A stretch of 64,000 nt of DNA from Pseudarthrobacter sp. SSS035 (GCF_023273875.1 NZ_CP096882.1:310001-374000), one strand, 5' to 3'. Shown: positions 35,805 through 44,963, numbered from the stretch's first letter. Made by a program: numbers and translations. The notes: a model not told the origin generated them from the sequence alone.

Positions 35805-35842
35805 AGAAGGCCCGGACCCCAACTGCGGGTTCGGGCCTTCTT
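35805..35842. terminator. Bidirectional intrinsic terminator
   Basis: AGAAGGCCCGGACCC, a short loop and GGGTTCGGGCCTTCT form a 15-bp stem with one mismatch and T-rich flank. It lies between the convergent propeller gene (ends 35773) and rbfA (ends 35868). Confidence 0.85.
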
Positions 35843-35867
35843 GTGAGGCACACGTGTGCCCCTTTTG

Positions 35868-36377
35868 CTATTTGTTGGCGTCTTCGTCGAGGTCTTCGTC
35901 GTCGGTGAGGTCAATATCCTCTTCGTCGAAGTCGTCCTCGTCGATCTCCACATCGGCGGGAATGTCGCTCTTGTACGGATCGGCGTCGCCGGCGTGCTTG
36001 GCGTTTTCGGCCAGCGCAGCCACCTCGGCGTCGCGCTTCTTGGCGGCCCGGAGCAGGTCCTCCAGGTTCGAGGCAACGACGGGGATCTGGTCCGCAACAA
36101 ATTCCAGCGTCGGCGTCAGGCGAACAGTAACGTTGCGCCCCACTTCCTGGCGGAGCACGCCCTTGGCCTTCTCCAGGCCCTTGGCAGCATCCGCCTGCAC
36201 AGCCTGGTCGCCGAAAACGGTGTAGTAGATCGTGGCATGCTGCAGATCATTGGTCACCCGGGCATCGGTAACAGTAATGCCCTCCAGCCGGGGATCCTTA
36301 ACCTTCCGGCCCAAAGCCTCAGCAACAACAACCTTAATCCGCTGCGCCAACTTGGCAGCCCGTGCGGGATCAGCCAT
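35868..36377 (-). CDS. rbfA: Ribosome-binding factor A
   Basis: This 169-residue KH-type protein matures the 16S rRNA 5' end on the 30S subunit. It begins MADPARAAKLAQRIKVVVAE. VKDPRLEGITVTDARVTND and RLTPTLEFVADQIP are family motifs. The last about 35 residues form an extremely acidic tail (DEDDFDEEDIDLTDDEDLDED). The ATG at 36377 has an AGGAG site 6 bp upstream; the GTG at 36383 overlaps that site. It is the last gene of the rimP-nusA-ylxR-infB-rbfA run, 250 bp after infB. Confidence 0.95.
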   Translation of the reverse strand: MADPARAAKLAQRIKVVVAEALGRKVKDPRLEGITVTDARVTNDLQHATIYYTVFGDQAVQADAAKGLEKAKGVLRQEVGRNVTVRLTPTLEFVADQIPVVASNLEDLLRAAKKRDAEVAALAENAKHAGDADPYKSDIPADVEIDEDDFDEEDIDLTDDEDLDEDANK

Positions 36378-36482
36378 TTCCACTCCTAAAAAATTTGGAT
36401 GTACGACGGCGGCACCTGGGCGACTGTCGCACTCAACTTGGATTCATTGCCACGCACTAAAGGCGAGTCTACGACGGACTCC

Positions 36483-36600
36483 CGTTGGGTTTTTTCCGGC
36501 GGCCGGGGAGTGGCATCGGGCCTATCGGAGCCGGTCGGTTTGCGATCGAAGATCGAAAACCGTCCGGCGAAGGGGCGGGGCCGCCGGGAAAAACCCAACG
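36483..36600 (-). other. Large nested hairpin between infB and rbfA
   Basis: The outer arms CGTTGGGTTTTTTCCGGCGG (from 36483) and 36579-36600 are 22 nt long and pair almost perfectly. Inside, 36531-36547 and 36551-36567 form a second 17-bp stem with two mismatches around a GAA loop. On the minus strand the structure starts 28 nt after the infB stop. The outer stem carries a run of Us near its end. It could terminate or process the infB transcript ahead of rbfA; the size is far beyond an ordinary terminator. Confidence 0.65.
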
Positions 36601-36627
36601 ACCCCGACCCTGTAGAACTAAACCGAC

Positions 36628-39537
36628 TTAGACGCGCGGCTTTTCGCGCATCTCGAAGGTCTCGATGATGTCGCCCTCGGTGATGTCGTTGAACGAACCA
36701 AGACCGATACCACACTCGAAGTCCGTGCGGACCTCAGTGGCGTCGTCCTTGAAGCGCTTGAGCGTCTCAACGGTGAGGTTCTCACCGATGATCTTGCCGT
36801 CGCGGCTGATGCGGGCCTTCGTGTTGCGTCGGATGATGCCCGAGCGAACGATGGAACCGGCGATGTTTCCGAACTTGGAAGAGCGGAAGACTTCGCGGAC
36901 CTCGGCGGTGCCCAGCTGGACCTCTTCGTACTCCGGCTTGAGCATGCCCTTGAGGGCCATCTCGATGTCATCGATTGCTGCGTAGATGACGGAGTAGAAG
37001 CGCATGTCCACGCCTTCGCGGTCTGCCAGTTCGGCAACCCGCTCGGCAGGCTTGACGTTGAAGCCGATGATAACGGCACTGTCGACCGTTGCCAGGTTGA
37101 CGTCGTTCTGCGTGATGGCACCAACGCCGCGGTGGATGACGCGCAGTTGTACGCCTTCGCCGACGTCGATCTTGAGCAGTGCGTCTTCGAGGGCTTCCAC
37201 GGCACCGGACACGTCACCCTTGAGGATGAGGTTGAGGGTGTCGATCTTGCCGTCGGCCACCGCCTGGTCGAAGTCTTCCAGGCTGATGCGCTTGCGGCGC
37301 TTGGCGAGGGCGGCGTTGCGGTCGGCTGCTTCACGCTTCTCGGCGATCTGGCGGGCGGTGCGCTCGTCAGCGGTCACAAAGAAGGTGTCGCCGGCGCGCG
37401 GCACGTTGGACAGACCCAGAACCTGCACGGGGCGGGACGGGCCGGCCTCGGTCAGGACACTGCCGTCGTCGTCGAACATGGCGCGGACGCGGCCGTGAGC
37501 CGTACCGGCCACGATCGTGTCACCGACACGCAGGGTGCCGGACTGCACCAGGACGGTGGCCACGGAACCGCGGCCCTTGTCCAGGTTGGCTTCGATCGCG
37601 ATACCGCGGGCGTCCTTGTTCGGGTTGGCGCGCATGTCCAGGGCAGCGTCCGCGGTGAGCAGGACAGCCTCGAGCAGCTCGTCAATGTTGAGGTTCTGGC
37701 GGGCAGAGACCTCCACGAACATGGTGTCGCCACCGTATTCTTCGGGAACCAGGCCGTACTCGGTCAGCTGGCCGCGGACCTTCTCCGGGTTGGCGCCTTC
37801 CTTGTCGATCTTGTTCACAGCAACCACGATCGGCACATTTGCTGCCTGCGCGTGGTTGAGTGCCTCAACGGTCTGCGGCATTACGCCGTCGTCCGCTGCG
37901 ACCACCAGGATGGCGATGTCGGTGACCTTCGCACCACGGGCACGCATGGCGGTGAACGCCTCGTGGCCCGGAGTATCGATGAAGGTGATCTTACGATCGA
38001 TGTCTTCGTGGGTGTGCGTGACCTGGTAAGCACCGATGTGCTGCGTGATGCCGCCGTGCTCGCCCGCCATAACGTCGGACTTGCGGATGGCATCGAGCAG
38101 GCGGGTTTTACCGTGGTCAACGTGGCCCATGACGGTGACAACCGGAGGACGTGCCTCGAGGTCGTCGTCGCCTTCGGCTTCGAGCTCTGCTTCGAAGTCG
38201 ATGTCGAAGCCGGAGAGCAGCTCGCGCTCCTCGTCCTCCGGCGAGACAACCTGGAGCTTGTAGCCGAGCTCCTCGCCGAGCAGTGCGAAGGTCTCCTCAT
38301 CCAGCGACTGCGTGGCCGTGGCCATTTCGCCGAGGTGGAAGAGGACCGTCACCAGTGCTGCGGGGTTTGCCTCGATCTTGTCGGCGAAGTCCGTGATGGA
38401 CGAGCCACGGCGAAGCCGGACTACGGTGTTGCCGTCGCCGCGGGGTACGCTCACGCCACCCAGCGAAGGGGCACTCATCTGCTCGAGTTCCTGGCGCTTG
38501 GCACGCTTCGACTTGCGCTGCTTGCCACGGCCTGCGCCGCCCTTACCAAAGGCACCCTGGGTGCCACCGCGACCGCGGCCACCCTTGCCGAAGCCACCGC
38601 CGGCCGGAGCGCCGCCACCGGCACCCGGTGCGCCACCGGTGCCTGGAGCGCCACCCGGACGTCCGGGACCACGGGCGCCGCCACCGGGACGGCCTGCACC
38701 AGCGGGTGCGGGACGCTCAGTGCGGTTGGGCATCATGCCCGGAGTAGGACGGTTTCCACCGGCACCCGCGGGACGGGGTGCACCCGGACGGGGTCCACCT
38801 GAGCCAGCAGCCGGACGGGGGCCACCAGCACCGGCTGCGGGACGCGGACCACCGGGACGGGGGCCGCCTGCACCGGCTGCGGGGCGCGGACCACCGGGAC
38901 GGTCGCCGTCGGGACGGCCACCGGAGCGGGGCATGCCCTGCGAAGGAGCGAACGGGTTGTTGCCCGGACGGGGAGCACGCTCTCCGTCGCCACCGCGGCC
39001 GCGGGGCATGCCCTGGGACGTGGCGAACGGGTTGTTGCCCGGACGAGGACCGCCGGGACGCGGTGCGGAGCCGCCCTGCGAACCACCCTGCGCTGATCCG
39101 CCGGAGCGGGTCGGTGCAGCCGGGGCTTCAGCCTTCGGTGCCGGACGGGCACCGGGCTTTGCGCCGGTGGACGGTGCACTTGCAGCCGGAGCAGCTGGTG
39201 CCGCCGGGGCTGAAGGGGCTGCCGAAACGGGAGCGGGTGCAGCCGGAGCCGGAGCCGCAGCAGCTGGTGCCGCCGGGGCTGAGGGAGCTGCGGGGCCCGG
39301 AGCAGGTGCTGCGGGTCGTGTGTCGGCCGACGGGGCAGGCGCCTTGGGCGCGGCTGCCGGAGCTGCGGTCTTGGCAGCTGCGTCGGGGTAGGCGTTGCGG
39401 AGTTTCCGCACCACCGGGGCCTCAATGGTTGAAGAGGCGGAGCGAACGAATTCGCCCAGTTCCTGCAGTTTGGTTACTGCATCTTTGGAAGTAATACCGA
39501 GCTCTTTAGCAAGCTCGTGTACGCGGACCTTGGCCAC
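36628..39537 (-). CDS. infB: Translation initiation factor IF-2
   Basis: This 969-residue GTPase brings fMet-tRNA to the 30S subunit. The N-terminal IF2_N domain (KVRVHELAKELGITSKDAVT) is followed by about 280 residues of Ala/Pro/Gly/Arg low-complexity sequence with PRPGG and AAGAGG repeats, then a basic RGKQRKSKRAKRQE stretch. The G domain has VVTVMGHVDHGKTRLLDAI near residue 470, FIDTPGHEAFTAMRARG (G3) and VAVNKIDK (G4). Domains II-IV end EGDIIETFEMREKPRV. The long Gly/Pro-rich linker is typical of actinobacteria but repetitive here. It lies between ylxR and rbfA. Confidence 0.97.
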   Translation of the reverse strand: MAKVRVHELAKELGITSKDAVTKLQELGEFVRSASSTIEAPVVRKLRNAYPDAAAKTAAPAAAPKAPAPSADTRPAAPAPGPAAPSAPAAPAAAAPAPAAPAPVSAAPSAPAAPAAPAASAPSTGAKPGARPAPKAEAPAAPTRSGGSAQGGSQGGSAPRPGGPRPGNNPFATSQGMPRGRGGDGERAPRPGNNPFAPSQGMPRSGGRPDGDRPGGPRPAAGAGGPRPGGPRPAAGAGGPRPAAGSGGPRPGAPRPAGAGGNRPTPGMMPNRTERPAPAGAGRPGGGARGPGRPGGAPGTGGAPGAGGGAPAGGGFGKGGRGRGGTQGAFGKGGAGRGKQRKSKRAKRQELEQMSAPSLGGVSVPRGDGNTVVRLRRGSSITDFADKIEANPAALVTVLFHLGEMATATQSLDEETFALLGEELGYKLQVVSPEDEERELLSGFDIDFEAELEAEGDDDLEARPPVVTVMGHVDHGKTRLLDAIRKSDVMAGEHGGITQHIGAYQVTHTHEDIDRKITFIDTPGHEAFTAMRARGAKVTDIAILVVAADDGVMPQTVEALNHAQAANVPIVVAVNKIDKEGANPEKVRGQLTEYGLVPEEYGGDTMFVEVSARQNLNIDELLEAVLLTADAALDMRANPNKDARGIAIEANLDKGRGSVATVLVQSGTLRVGDTIVAGTAHGRVRAMFDDDGSVLTEAGPSRPVQVLGLSNVPRAGDTFFVTADERTARQIAEKREAADRNAALAKRRKRISLEDFDQAVADGKIDTLNLILKGDVSGAVEALEDALLKIDVGEGVQLRVIHRGVGAITQNDVNLATVDSAVIIGFNVKPAERVAELADREGVDMRFYSVIYAAIDDIEMALKGMLKPEYEEVQLGTAEVREVFRSSKFGNIAGSIVRSGIIRRNTKARISRDGKIIGENLTVETLKRFKDDATEVRTDFECGIGLGSFNDITEGDIIETFEMREKPRV

Positions 39538-39689
39538 ATTTCTCCTGTCTCGGTCCGCACCGAGCCAGGCACGAACCGTCTACTTCTTACTGCGGGCCCC
39601 AGCCGCGGGTGCAACTACAGGGCCCATTGCAGAGCGCAACAAAGTTGTCATCGTTGCGCACTCATCGCTGGGAACTCATCGGGTTTCCA

Positions 39690-40067
39690 TCAGTTTTCTG
39701 ACCCGCTTTCAGGTTGGACGGTTTTTGCTGCAGCTACCAGGGGTACCTGCAACGGGCCGGCTTCCTGCTTGCCTGCCATGATCCGGCGTTCGACGGCGGT
39801 GGACCCGGTTGCGCCGTTGAGGGCCCTTCCGAATGCTCGCCGTTTGACCGCCAGGGCCAGGCACGCTTCGCTGGAGTGCAGCCATGCACCCCTGCCAGCC
39901 ATCCGGCGTCGTTCGTCTACCAGCACTGCGGTGGAACCGCTGCCTTCGGCGACGAGCCGGAGTAACTCAGACCGCGGAGCCTTTTTCCGGCATCCGATGC
40001 AGGTACGCTGCGGTTGATCCTCGGTGTGAAGCACTTCTGCCACGGTGAGTATCTTCCTGACGTTCAT
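39690..40067 (-). CDS. ylxR: YlxR family RNA-binding protein (DUF448)
   Basis: This roughly 125-residue protein contains the YlxR core PQRTCIGCRKKAPRSELLRL and GRGAWLHSSEACLALAVKRR. Members bind RNA or DNA and are encoded between nusA and infB, as here; a transcription-related role has been proposed. The start is uncertain: ATG 40067 gives MNVRKILTVAEVLHTEDQ, while a GTG at 40124 would add 19 residues. Neither has a strong ribosome-binding site. It precedes infB by 152 bp of sequence with no gene. Confidence 0.85.
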   Translation of the reverse strand: MNVRKILTVAEVLHTEDQPQRTCIGCRKKAPRSELLRLVAEGSGSTAVLVDERRRMAGRGAWLHSSEACLALAVKRRAFGRALNGATGSTAVERRIMAGKQEAGPLQVPLVAAAKTVQPESGSEN

Positions 40068-40159
40068 AACTGCCGGCCTTGAGGCCCCACCCGCATCGGC
40101 GGAACGGGAATTCTCAGGGCACACGAATACCGGCCGTTAGGCGCGGTCATGTCTATTCT

Positions 40160-40194
40160 AGCCCCTCGGGCCAGTTCTGCCCGAAACCGGGGCT
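40160..40194 (-). other. Two-tier hairpin between nusA and ylxR
   Basis: AGCCCC / GGGGCT encloses TCGGGC / GCCCGA with a 7-nt loop and a 4-nt bulge. It sits in the 170-bp gap after nusA and has no U-tract, so it is more likely an RNA structure or processing site than a terminator. Confidence 0.4.
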
Positions 40195-40237
40195 TCGGCC
40201 GAAGGCATCCGCCGCCGGCCGCCGCCCCGGAACCGGA

Positions 40238-41218
40238 TTAGCTTTCGCGCGGAGGGGCAGCGTCCGAGACGATATCGATCCGCCAGCCCGTCAGCTTGGC
40301 CGCCAGCCGGGCGTTCTGACCCTCTTTGCCGATGGCCAGCGAGAGCTGGTAGTCCGGGACCACCACACGCGCGGAGCGGGTGGCCTCGTCCACGATGGTG
40401 ACCGAATTCACACGCGACGGGGAAAGTGCACTGGCAATAAACGTTGCCGGATCCTCGCTGAAGTCGACGATGTCGATTTTTTCGTCGTTCAGTTCCGTCA
40501 TAACGGCGCGGACGCGGGAACCCATTTCGCCGATGCAGGCGCCCTTGGCGTTGATGCCCTGGGTGTGGGCCTTGACCGCGATCTTGGTACGGTGGCCGGC
40601 CTCGCGGGCCAGTGCCACGATCTCCACCGAGCGGTCCGCGATCTCCGGGACCTCCAGTTCGAAGAGCTTCCGGACGAGGCCCGGGTGTGAACGGGACAGG
40701 GTGACGGACGGGCCCTTGGTGCCGCGGTGGACATCGATAACGATGGCGCGGAGCCGGTTGCCGTGGATGTACTTCTCCCCCGGCACCTGTTCGGGCGGCG
40801 GCAGCAGGGCCTCCACCGAACCCAGGTTGACCTGGATCATGTGCGGGTTGTTGCCCTGCTGGATCAGGCCGGCCACAAGTTCACCCTCGCGGCCCTTGAA
40901 CTCACCCAGGATGGCGTCGTCCTCGACGTCGCGCAGGCGCTGCAGGATGATCTGGCGTGCGGTGCTCGCCGCGATACGGCCGAAGCCCGCAGGCGTGTCC
41001 TCGAACTCGCCAATGGGGGCGCCGTCGTCGTCGATCTCCACGGCCCAGATGGTTACGTGGCCGCTCTTGCGGTCCAGCTCGGCCCGGGCCTTCTCGAAGG
41101 CTCCGGGCGATTTGTGGTACGCCACCAGGAGCGCCTGCTCGATGGTGGGGATCAGGAGGTCCAGCGGAATTTCGCGCTCACGCTCCAGTAGTCTCAGCGC
41201 GCTCATGTCAATATCCAT
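40238..41218 (-). CDS. nusA: Transcription termination/antitermination protein NusA
   Basis: This 326-residue protein binds RNA polymerase and nascent RNA in pausing, termination and rRNA antitermination. It has the N-terminal polymerase-binding domain, the S1 region (ELVAGLIQQGNNPHMIQVNL), and KH domains with IKVDFSEDPATFIASALSP in the form IVDFSEDPATFIASALSPS and LAIGKEGQNARLAAKLTGW. Actinobacterial NusA lacks the extra acidic repeats of E. coli, which fits this length. The ATG at 41218 overlaps the rimP stop by 1 bp (TGATG), so the two are translationally coupled. Confidence 0.96.
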   Translation of the reverse strand: MDIDMSALRLLEREREIPLDLLIPTIEQALLVAYHKSPGAFEKARAELDRKSGHVTIWAVEIDDDGAPIGEFEDTPAGFGRIAASTARQIILQRLRDVEDDAILGEFKGREGELVAGLIQQGNNPHMIQVNLGSVEALLPPPEQVPGEKYIHGNRLRAIVIDVHRGTKGPSVTLSRSHPGLVRKLFELEVPEIADRSVEIVALAREAGHRTKIAVKAHTQGINAKGACIGEMGSRVRAVMTELNDEKIDIVDFSEDPATFIASALSPSRVNSVTIVDEATRSARVVVPDYQLSLAIGKEGQNARLAAKLTGWRIDIVSDAAPPRES

Positions 41219-41832
41219 CAGGCCTCCTCAGAAGGTCCATTGTGCTCAGGTTCCAGACCAGCTTCTTCGAGGTGGCTGAATTCGATCTCGACTTTTCCGT
41301 TGCGGATCCTGTCGAAAGGAAGAATTTGGGGCTCGCCCTGCTTGGGCTTCATGCCCTTCTTGACGGCGATCTCCGGGATGATGGTGACGCCGGACTCGTC
41401 CACGGACTGGACCCTGCCGGTGACGTTTTCGCCCTGGATGACGTTGACCTTGACCATCCGGCCCCGGGCGCGGTGCCAGTGCCGGACTTCGGTGAGGGGA
41501 CGCGCGACGCCCGGGGAGGAAACCTCGAGGTCGTAGGGGCGCCCGTCGTCTGCGGGATCATTGTCCAGGACGTCGGAGAGGACCCTGGAGATGTCCGCGA
41601 TGACATCGAGGTTTACGCCGCCGGTTTCCTCCTGCGGCAGGTCAACCACCACGTGGACCACTCGGTGTGAACCGGCCAGGATGGACACGTCCTCGAGGTA
41701 CAGGCGGTTGGCCTGGACCGCCGGTTCCAGCAGCGCCCGGAGCCTGACGGCTTCGGGATTGTTGGCGGGCGCAGCAACAGCGGTACCCGTTCCGGTAGCG
41801 TCTGATGAAGTCGTGGCTTCTGCATTACTCAC
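41218..41832 (-). CDS. rimP: Ribosome maturation factor RimP
   Basis: This 204-residue protein helps assemble the 30S subunit. Its first 30 residues are Ala/Thr-rich and variable. The core has LYLEDVSILAGSHRVVHVVVD and a YDLEVSSPGVARPLTE motif, which is diagnostic (EVSSPG). The C-terminal SH3-like domain follows, with an acidic end. The start is GTG at 41832. It is the first gene of the rimP-nusA-ylxR-infB unit; the promoter must lie in the 88 bp before the divergent DUF4439 gene. Confidence 0.94.
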   Translation of the reverse strand: MSNAEATTSSDATGTGTAVAAPANNPEAVRLRALLEPAVQANRLYLEDVSILAGSHRVVHVVVDLPQEETGGVNLDVIADISRVLSDVLDNDPADDGRPYDLEVSSPGVARPLTEVRHWHRARGRMVKVNVIQGENVTGRVQSVDESGVTIIPEIAVKKGMKPKQGEPQILPFDRIRNGKVEIEFSHLEEAGLEPEHNGPSEEA

Positions 41833-41920
41833 GATGCCGGCCGCCTTCCAATAGATGATGTTGTGACTACTAGCCTAACGATTTTCCAGCCACAGTGGTG
41901 CACGAAGATTCGCATCAGGC

Positions 41921-43114
41921 GTGAGAACATGGTCTGTTGTGAAAGACGACACGCAGGAAACCGGCCGCCGCAGGCGTTATTTCCAGTACGCCGTTTTTGC
42001 GCTGGCCGCGCTTCTGGTGGTGAGCCTCGGATTGGTGCTCATCCCCCGCGAACCGTCCCCGCCTGCGGCGCCGCCGTTTTCCGAGCAGGCAAGGGCCTCC
42101 GCGTTCGCGGATTCCCTGACCCTCAGGGCCGCTGGCCTGGACCTCGAAGGCACTGCCGGCGCCACTGCGCCGGCCCCACAGGCGGCCGCCCTGGCCCGGA
42201 TTGTGACTTTGCTGACTGTCCAGGCCCGGGCGTTGATGCTGCCGGCTGATGCGGCCGGCGATCCTGCCCTGGACGGCGCGGCTACTGCCCCCGTCCGTGC
42301 CCCGTCCACGGCGCTGACCACCGTCCCTGCCCCGTCCACTGTCACGCCGCCGTCCACCACCGCGGACTTCGCCGCTGCCCTCCACGCAAGCGGGACACAG
42401 CGGCTCCACGATGCCGAAACGGCCGACGGCGGCATGGCCCGCCTTCTCGCCGGGACCGGTACTGCCCAGCTTCTGGCTGCAGAGGACCTGGCCTCGGCGA
42501 CCGGGATCGCGTTGGCTGCACTTCCGGGTTCCGGCCCCTCCTCCCCCGCATCGCCGGCGCACACCCTGCCCGTTTCGGCTCCAGCAGCCGGCTGTGCCAG
42601 CGAAGCAGCCGACCCCGCCGCCAGCACTGGCGTGGACCTCGGCTCAGCCTTGGCCTCGGCCGTGCAGGGCGAGCTGGAACTGGTCTACGCGTACCAGGCC
42701 GCGCTGACCAGGCTTAACTCCGGGTCCGCTGCACCGGCGTCGATCTTCCTGGCCCAGCACGGCGTCCTCCGGGGCGAAGCGGAGGCCATGGGCAGGTCCC
42801 GCTGCGCCACGGTACCCCCGAGGCAGCCCGGCTATGTCCTGAGCCAGGCGTTCCTGGCCGACCCTGCAGATGGGCTGGGAACCCTGGAGTCGGGGACACT
42901 TCCGGTACTAGGCGACGTGGTGGCGCTCAGCGAGGGGCGCGAACGGGTATGGGCACTCTCGGCACTTCAGTCGGCGGCCCGGCGGACCGTCCATTGGCGT
43001 GCGTCGCCAGGCCCGGTCCCCGGCCTGGTCCTGGACGAAGCACTCCTGCCGCCACTGCCGGAGCCTGTATCAACTCCCGGGACTTCCACAACCAGCACTC
43101 CCGGCAATTCGTAG
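41921..43114 (+). CDS. DUF4439 (ferritin-like) membrane-anchored protein
   Basis: This roughly 397-residue protein has one N-terminal membrane helix (YAVFALAALLVVSLGLVLIP). A long Ala/Pro/Thr-rich extracytoplasmic region follows, then a C-terminal DUF4439 domain from about residue 240 (LASAVQGELELVYAYQAALT). DUF4439 is a four-helix bundle related to ferritin-like proteins; metal binding is unproven. The start is GTG 41921 or the in-frame GTG 41939. It is divergent from rimP and 51 bp before the VIT-type transporter gene on the same strand, which makes an iron-linked pairing possible. Confidence 0.78.
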   Translation: MRTWSVVKDDTQETGRRRRYFQYAVFALAALLVVSLGLVLIPREPSPPAAPPFSEQARASAFADSLTLRAAGLDLEGTAGATAPAPQAAALARIVTLLTVQARALMLPADAAGDPALDGAATAPVRAPSTALTTVPAPSTVTPPSTTADFAAALHASGTQRLHDAETADGGMARLLAGTGTAQLLAAEDLASATGIALAALPGSGPSSPASPAHTLPVSAPAAGCASEAADPAASTGVDLGSALASAVQGELELVYAYQAALTRLNSGSAAPASIFLAQHGVLRGEAEAMGRSRCATVPPRQPGYVLSQAFLADPADGLGTLESGTLPVLGDVVALSEGRERVWALSALQSAARRTVHWRASPGPVPGLVLDEALLPPLPEPVSTPGTSTTSTPGNS

Positions 43115-43165
43115 CCAAGGCACGGCACACTGGCCAGGCGCAGGCACTAATGCTTTGCTGGAGGC

Positions 43166-43894
43166 ATGGACAGTGCCGGCGCCCCCGCCCTTCATGAGAA
43201 TGAGCCCCACCAAAACGACGTCGCTCAGCGCCTGAACTGGCTGCGAGCCGGCGTGCTGGGTGCCAATGACGGCATCGTCTCGGTCGCCGCAATCGTGGTG
43301 GGCGTCGCCGGTGTCACCACGCAGTCCGGACCGATCCTCGTCGCCGGCACGGCCGGCCTGGTGGGTGGAGCGGTATCCATGGCCCTGGGCGAGTACGTGT
43401 CCGTCAGCAGCCAGAAGGACAGCCAGCGGGCCCTGATCGAAAAGGAACGCCTGGAACTGCAGGAACAGCCGGAGGAAGAGCTGGAGGAACTCGCGGCGAT
43501 CTACCAGGGCAAGGGGCTGAGCCTGGACACAGCAAGGAAAGTAGCGCGGGAGCTGACGGCCCACGATGCCCTGGGCGCGCACCTCTCCGCCGAACTGAAC
43601 ATCGACGAAACAGACATTGCGAGCCCCTGGAATGCAGCCTTTGCTTCGGCAATTGCGTTCGTCACCGGCGCCATCCTGCCGATGGCCGCCATCCTGCTGC
43701 CACCGGAGAACATCCGGGTCCCCCTGACGTTCGCGGCCGTGCTGGCGGCCCTCGCTGCCACCGGGGCGCTGGGCGCCTGGATCGGCGGCGGTTCGAAGCT
43801 GCGGGCCGCCGCCAGGGTGGTGGCGGGCGGGGCTTTGGCCCTGGCTGCCACGTTCTCCATCGGCAACCTGCTTGGCGCAAGCGGCGTCCTGTGA
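43166..43894 (+). CDS. VIT1/CCC1 family transporter
   Basis: This 242-residue protein is a member of the vacuolar iron/manganese transporter family. The N-terminal motif LRAGVLGANDGIVSVAAIVVGVAG carries the proton/metal residues of helix 1. GGAVSMALGEYVSVSSQKDS is the helix 2 motif. A charged Glu-rich cytoplasmic segment (IEKERLELQEQPEEELEELA) matches the metal-binding domain between helices 2 and 3. Three further helices follow. It would export Fe2+ or Mn2+ from the cytosol. It overlaps the kinase gene by 4 bp (GTGA) and follows the DUF4439 gene. Confidence 0.9.
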   Translation: MDSAGAPALHENEPHQNDVAQRLNWLRAGVLGANDGIVSVAAIVVGVAGVTTQSGPILVAGTAGLVGGAVSMALGEYVSVSSQKDSQRALIEKERLELQEQPEEELEELAAIYQGKGLSLDTARKVARELTAHDALGAHLSAELNIDETDIASPWNAAFASAIAFVTGAILPMAAILLPPENIRVPLTFAAVLAALAATGALGAWIGGGSKLRAAARVVAGGALALAATFSIGNLLGASGVL

Positions 43895-44922
43895 GTGTCC
43901 AGATTGGCGTGCCGATCCCGCCAGCCCTCAGCGGGCGTTACAGCCACAGCAGCGCGGGACGGGCCTGGCTTTCCTCCCTCCCGGGACTGGTGCAGGGGCG
44001 GCTGGAGCATTGGGAACTGACTGTTGACCTGGAAGCCGGTGCGCTCCCGTGGCATGGCCACGGCGGCGTGGTGATTCCAGTCCGCCGGACGGACGGGACA
44101 CCGGCGGCGCTCAAAATCGCGTTTCCCCACGATGAGGCACGGATGGAACGCCATGCGCTGGCACTCTGGGGCGGCTCCGGCGCCGTCCGGCTGTTGGAAT
44201 CCGACGCCGGAACGTGCGCCATGCTGCTTGAGCGGCTGAATGCGGACTCCTCGCTCCAGACCCTTCCGCTGGATCAAGCGGCGGTGGCGTGGGGCAGCAC
44301 CGTGCGGCAGTTGGGACTGGTGCCGGACGGCCGGCCGCAGTGGCAGGAGTTCGATCACATCGCCGGGCGGGCCGAACAATGGAGCGATGACCTGCCCGCC
44401 GACTGGGAACAGCAGGGCCGCCCGTTCCCGCGCTGGCTACTGGAGGCGGCCCTGGAAGTCTGCCAGACCCGCGGCGCCGTTGGACGCCGCTCGGGCCGCG
44501 ATGTCCTGGTCCATACGGACCTGCATTTCCTGAACATCCTGGCCCGGCCCCACACCATCAGCGGAGGGCTGCCCGGGGAGGCCTTTGTCGCCATCGACCC
44601 GCAGCCCATGATCGGCGAACCGGAGTTCGCGGTGGCACCGCTGCTGTGGAACCGCCTCGACGACCTGCCCCGGAGCGATCCGGCCGGAGGGTTGAGGCGG
44701 CGGTGCCAGGACTTCAGCGCCGCGGCCGGCCTCGACGCGGAAGCTGCGCGCCAGTGGGCCGTGGCACGCGAAGTGGAGAACGCCCTCTGCTACGCGTCCT
44801 TGCCGCGCCACCAGGGAGATCTGGCCCGGTCACTCTGGGTGGCCAGCACCCTTGCCGGACGGACCCTCGATGGTCTCCCCTCTGCGCATGCCCTGCCTGA
44901 GCCGGGCCAGGGCGACAGCTGA
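43891..44922 (+). CDS. Aminoglycoside/hydroxyurea-type phosphotransferase (APH(6) family)
   Basis: This 343-residue protein has a kinase-like fold. The catalytic loop is VLVHTDLHFLNILA near residue 210, where HxDxxxxN is complete, and the metal-binding segment is FVAIDPQPMIGEPEFAVAPL. The sequence matches the streptomycin 6-phosphotransferase/hydroxyurea kinase group. Chromosomal members usually have unknown natural substrates, so resistance should not be assumed. It starts with GTG overlapping the VIT gene by 4 bp, so the two are co-translated, an unexpected pairing. It is convergent with the PLP decarboxylase gene. Confidence 0.85.
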   Translation: MSVQIGVPIPPALSGRYSHSSAGRAWLSSLPGLVQGRLEHWELTVDLEAGALPWHGHGGVVIPVRRTDGTPAALKIAFPHDEARMERHALALWGGSGAVRLLESDAGTCAMLLERLNADSSLQTLPLDQAAVAWGSTVRQLGLVPDGRPQWQEFDHIAGRAEQWSDDLPADWEQQGRPFPRWLLEAALEVCQTRGAVGRRSGRDVLVHTDLHFLNILARPHTISGGLPGEAFVAIDPQPMIGEPEFAVAPLLWNRLDDLPRSDPAGGLRRRCQDFSAAAGLDAEAARQWAVAREVENALCYASLPRHQGDLARSLWVASTLAGRTLDGLPSAHALPEPGQGDS

Positions 44923-44963
44923 GCGATGGGTGCCTCCCGGGCGGGACTGTGCCTCGCCGGCGG

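Noticed and set aside
38312..39391. Long plus-strand frame of 359 codons opposite infB
   Set aside because: It is the mirror of the Ala/Pro/Gly-rich linker of IF-2. High GC keeps the antisense frame open; the product is low-complexity and matches no fold.
43891..44922. Reading the APH(6)-like kinase as a streptomycin resistance gene
   Set aside because: The catalytic motifs fit the family, but chromosomal members in soil actinobacteria commonly have other roles and nothing in the context indicates resistance.
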